Assembly (NCBI GenBank): GCA_031394335.1
Contig: JANMXS010000340.1
Span: 1 to 5,641, forward strand
Direction: 5' to 3'
Source of the DNA: UKL13-2 sp031394335
GTDB taxonomy: Bacteria; Pseudomonadota; Gammaproteobacteria; Burkholderiales; Usitatibacteraceae
DNA: 5,641 nucleotides
How positions within the stretch are numbered: position 1 is the stretch's first letter; the number at the start of each line of letters is the position of its first letter. This document shows, one piece after another, positions 4,533 through 5,641 of this stretch. The notes under the pieces are model-generated. The model was not told where the DNA came from, searched no databases, and saw nothing but the letters and a program-made list of their open reading frames with translations. Position numbers and translations under genes: made by a program.

Positions 4533-5641
4533 ATGCGCATCCTCCACGTAATCAATTCATTGAATCCCTTGGAGGGGGGGACCGTTGAATGTGTAAAACA
4601 AATCGGAACTGCTGTTCTTATCGACGGGCATATGGTCGAAGTTGTCGTTTGCAAGGATACAGCACTCGATCCGTGGATCGATTCGTTTCCGTTCAAGGTT
4701 CACACCCTCGGCCCAGGATTCGGCAAGTACGCGTTTTCATCGAAGTTGCGCGCGTGGCTTTTGGAGCACGGGCGCCAATATGATGTTTGGATCATCAACG
4801 GTCTGTGGCAATACCAGGGGCTATGTGCATCCAGGGCTGCAAGGAAACTGCATATTCCCTATTTTGTCTACACCCATGGGATGCTTGATCCATGGAGCCG
4901 TCGCGCCCATCCGCTGAAGTATCTGAAAAAGCTTCTTTATTGGCTGGCCGTTGAAAAGGTAACCCTTCAATTCGCCGAGGCAGCATTTTTCACTTCGAAA
5001 GAAGAAGCCAGGCTCGCGCCAAAATTTTTCTTTAATTCGAGTTGGCGCTCAATTGTGGTGGGAAATGGAGTGGCGGAGCCACCGCCGCCCAATGATCTGC
5101 AAACGCGGGCGTTTCGTGACAAATATGCAATACCTGATTCGCGCCTAATTTGGCTTTTTTTAAGCCGCGTGCATCCCAAAAAGGGAATCGAGAACTTGCT
5201 CTGGGTATTGCCCGATATTTTTGCGAAATCCGGAGCGCCTGTAGTTGTTATTGCCGGCGGAGGCGAACAACATTACTTAGATAGTTTGAAGGCCCAAGCC
5301 GCAAAGCTTGGCGTTGAATCGGGCGTAATTTGGACAGGGCCAATTTACGGCACCGAAAAGTGGGCAGCGTTTAACTCGGCTGATCTTTTCGTGCTGCCCT
5401 CGCACCAGGAAAATTTCGGCATTGTTGTTGCCGAGGCACTTTCAGCGGGGCTGCCCGTTTGTACAACGCGCCAAGTAAACATTTGGCCGGAGATAGAAAA
5501 AGCTAAGGCAGGACTTATATGCGACGACGATAGGGAGGCACTAAGAGTGGTCCTAGAACAGTGGATGCGCTTTTCTGACGCAGAAAAAAACGGCTTTAGA
5601 AATCGGGCCAGAAAGTGCTTCGAGGATAATTTTCAAATTAG
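4533..5641 (+). CDS. GT4-family glycosyltransferase (3' partial)
   Basis: An open frame of 369 codons runs from the ATG at 4533 to the last base without a stop, so the C-terminus lies outside the window. The start MRILHVINSLNPLEGGT has the first Rossmann strand and Gly-Gly loop typical of GT4 enzymes. YTHGMLDPWSRR (113-124) holds the conserved His-Gly of the acceptor domain. LSRVHPKKGIENLL (210-223) carries the Arg and Lys that contact the donor diphosphate, and GGGE (242-245) follows. HQENFGIVVAEALSAGLPV (291-309) is the E-x7-E motif (E293, E301) that binds the nucleotide sugar. TTRQVNIWPEI (311-321) fits the subgroup that normally continues for only a few dozen more residues, so most of the protein is present. 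It is cytoplasmic or membrane-associated and probably extends the same glycan as its neighbours, but the sugar specificity is unknown. A run of seven G bases (4574-4580) lies in codons 14-16. Confidence 0.9.
   Translation, partial: MRILHVINSLNPLEGGTVECVKQIGTAVLIDGHMVEVVVCKDTALDPWIDSFPFKVHTLGPGFGKYAFSSKLRAWLLEHGRQYDVWIINGLWQYQGLCASRAARKLHIPYFVYTHGMLDPWSRRAHPLKYLKKLLYWLAVEKVTLQFAEAAFFTSKEEARLAPKFFFNSSWRSIVVGNGVAEPPPPNDLQTRAFRDKYAIPDSRLIWLFLSRVHPKKGIENLLWVLPDIFAKSGAPVVVIAGGGEQHYLDSLKAQAAKLGVESGVIWTGPIYGTEKWAAFNSADLFVLPSHQENFGIVVAEALSAGLPVCTTRQVNIWPEIEKAKAGLICDDDREALRVVLEQWMRFSDAEKNGFRNRARKCFEDNFQI

Noticed and set aside
5151..5165. Inverted repeat GGCTT/AAGCC around a seven-T run inside the second glycosyltransferase
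   Set aside because: It lies in well-conserved coding sequence (Trp-Leu-Phe-Leu-Ser) and is explained by the codons used. I see no reason to treat it as an internal terminator.

Overview
The window looks like bacterial chromosome, most likely from a proteobacterium. I would lean towards the betaproteobacteria, judging from the protein flavour and the GTAG-headed palindromic repeats, but this is an impression and not a demonstrated assignment. It holds five protein genes. The first is cut by the left edge and the last by the right edge. I see no rRNA, tRNA, CRISPR array, transposase or phage gene.

Layout: (1) positions 2-1018, + strand, a nucleotidyltransferase-fold protein of the GSU2403 / NTP_transf_8 type, 5' end missing; (2) 1019-1228, a gap between convergent genes carrying three GTAG-headed palindromic repeat units; (3) 1229-2236, - strand, a UDP-glucuronate 4-epimerase-type SDR enzyme; (4) 2237-2652, a 416-base non-coding gap with four more GTAG-headed palindromic units; (5) 2653-3873, - strand, a WbuB/WcaI-like GT4 glycosyltransferase; (6) 3876-4415, - strand, a WcaF-family acetyltransferase lying 2 bases upstream of the glycosyltransferase, so the two probably form an operon; (7) 4416-4532, a short divergent intergenic region; (8) 4533 to the right edge, + strand, a second GT4 glycosyltransferase that stays open to the last base.

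Four of the five genes belong together as part of a surface-polysaccharide (exopolysaccharide, capsule or O-antigen) locus. The epimerase would supply UDP-galacturonate from UDP-glucuronate, the two glycosyltransferases would add sugars to a lipid-linked repeat unit or its product, and the acetyltransferase would decorate a sugar. The nucleotidyltransferase-fold protein has no evident link to glycan synthesis and probably marks the edge of the locus.

Base composition is uneven. The epimerase gene is GC-rich (43 of 60 bases at 1981-2040), while the acetyltransferase gene is much poorer (26 of 60 at 4021-4080). This is the usual mosaic look of a glycan locus assembled by gene transfer. The most notable non-coding features are the seven repeat units, in three sequence subtypes, that bracket the epimerase gene. 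They resemble REP elements mobilised by RAYT (TnpA_REP) transposases. A seven-G run in the first codons of the second glycosyltransferase is a possible phase-variation site. I found no clear evidence of a wholly new system.
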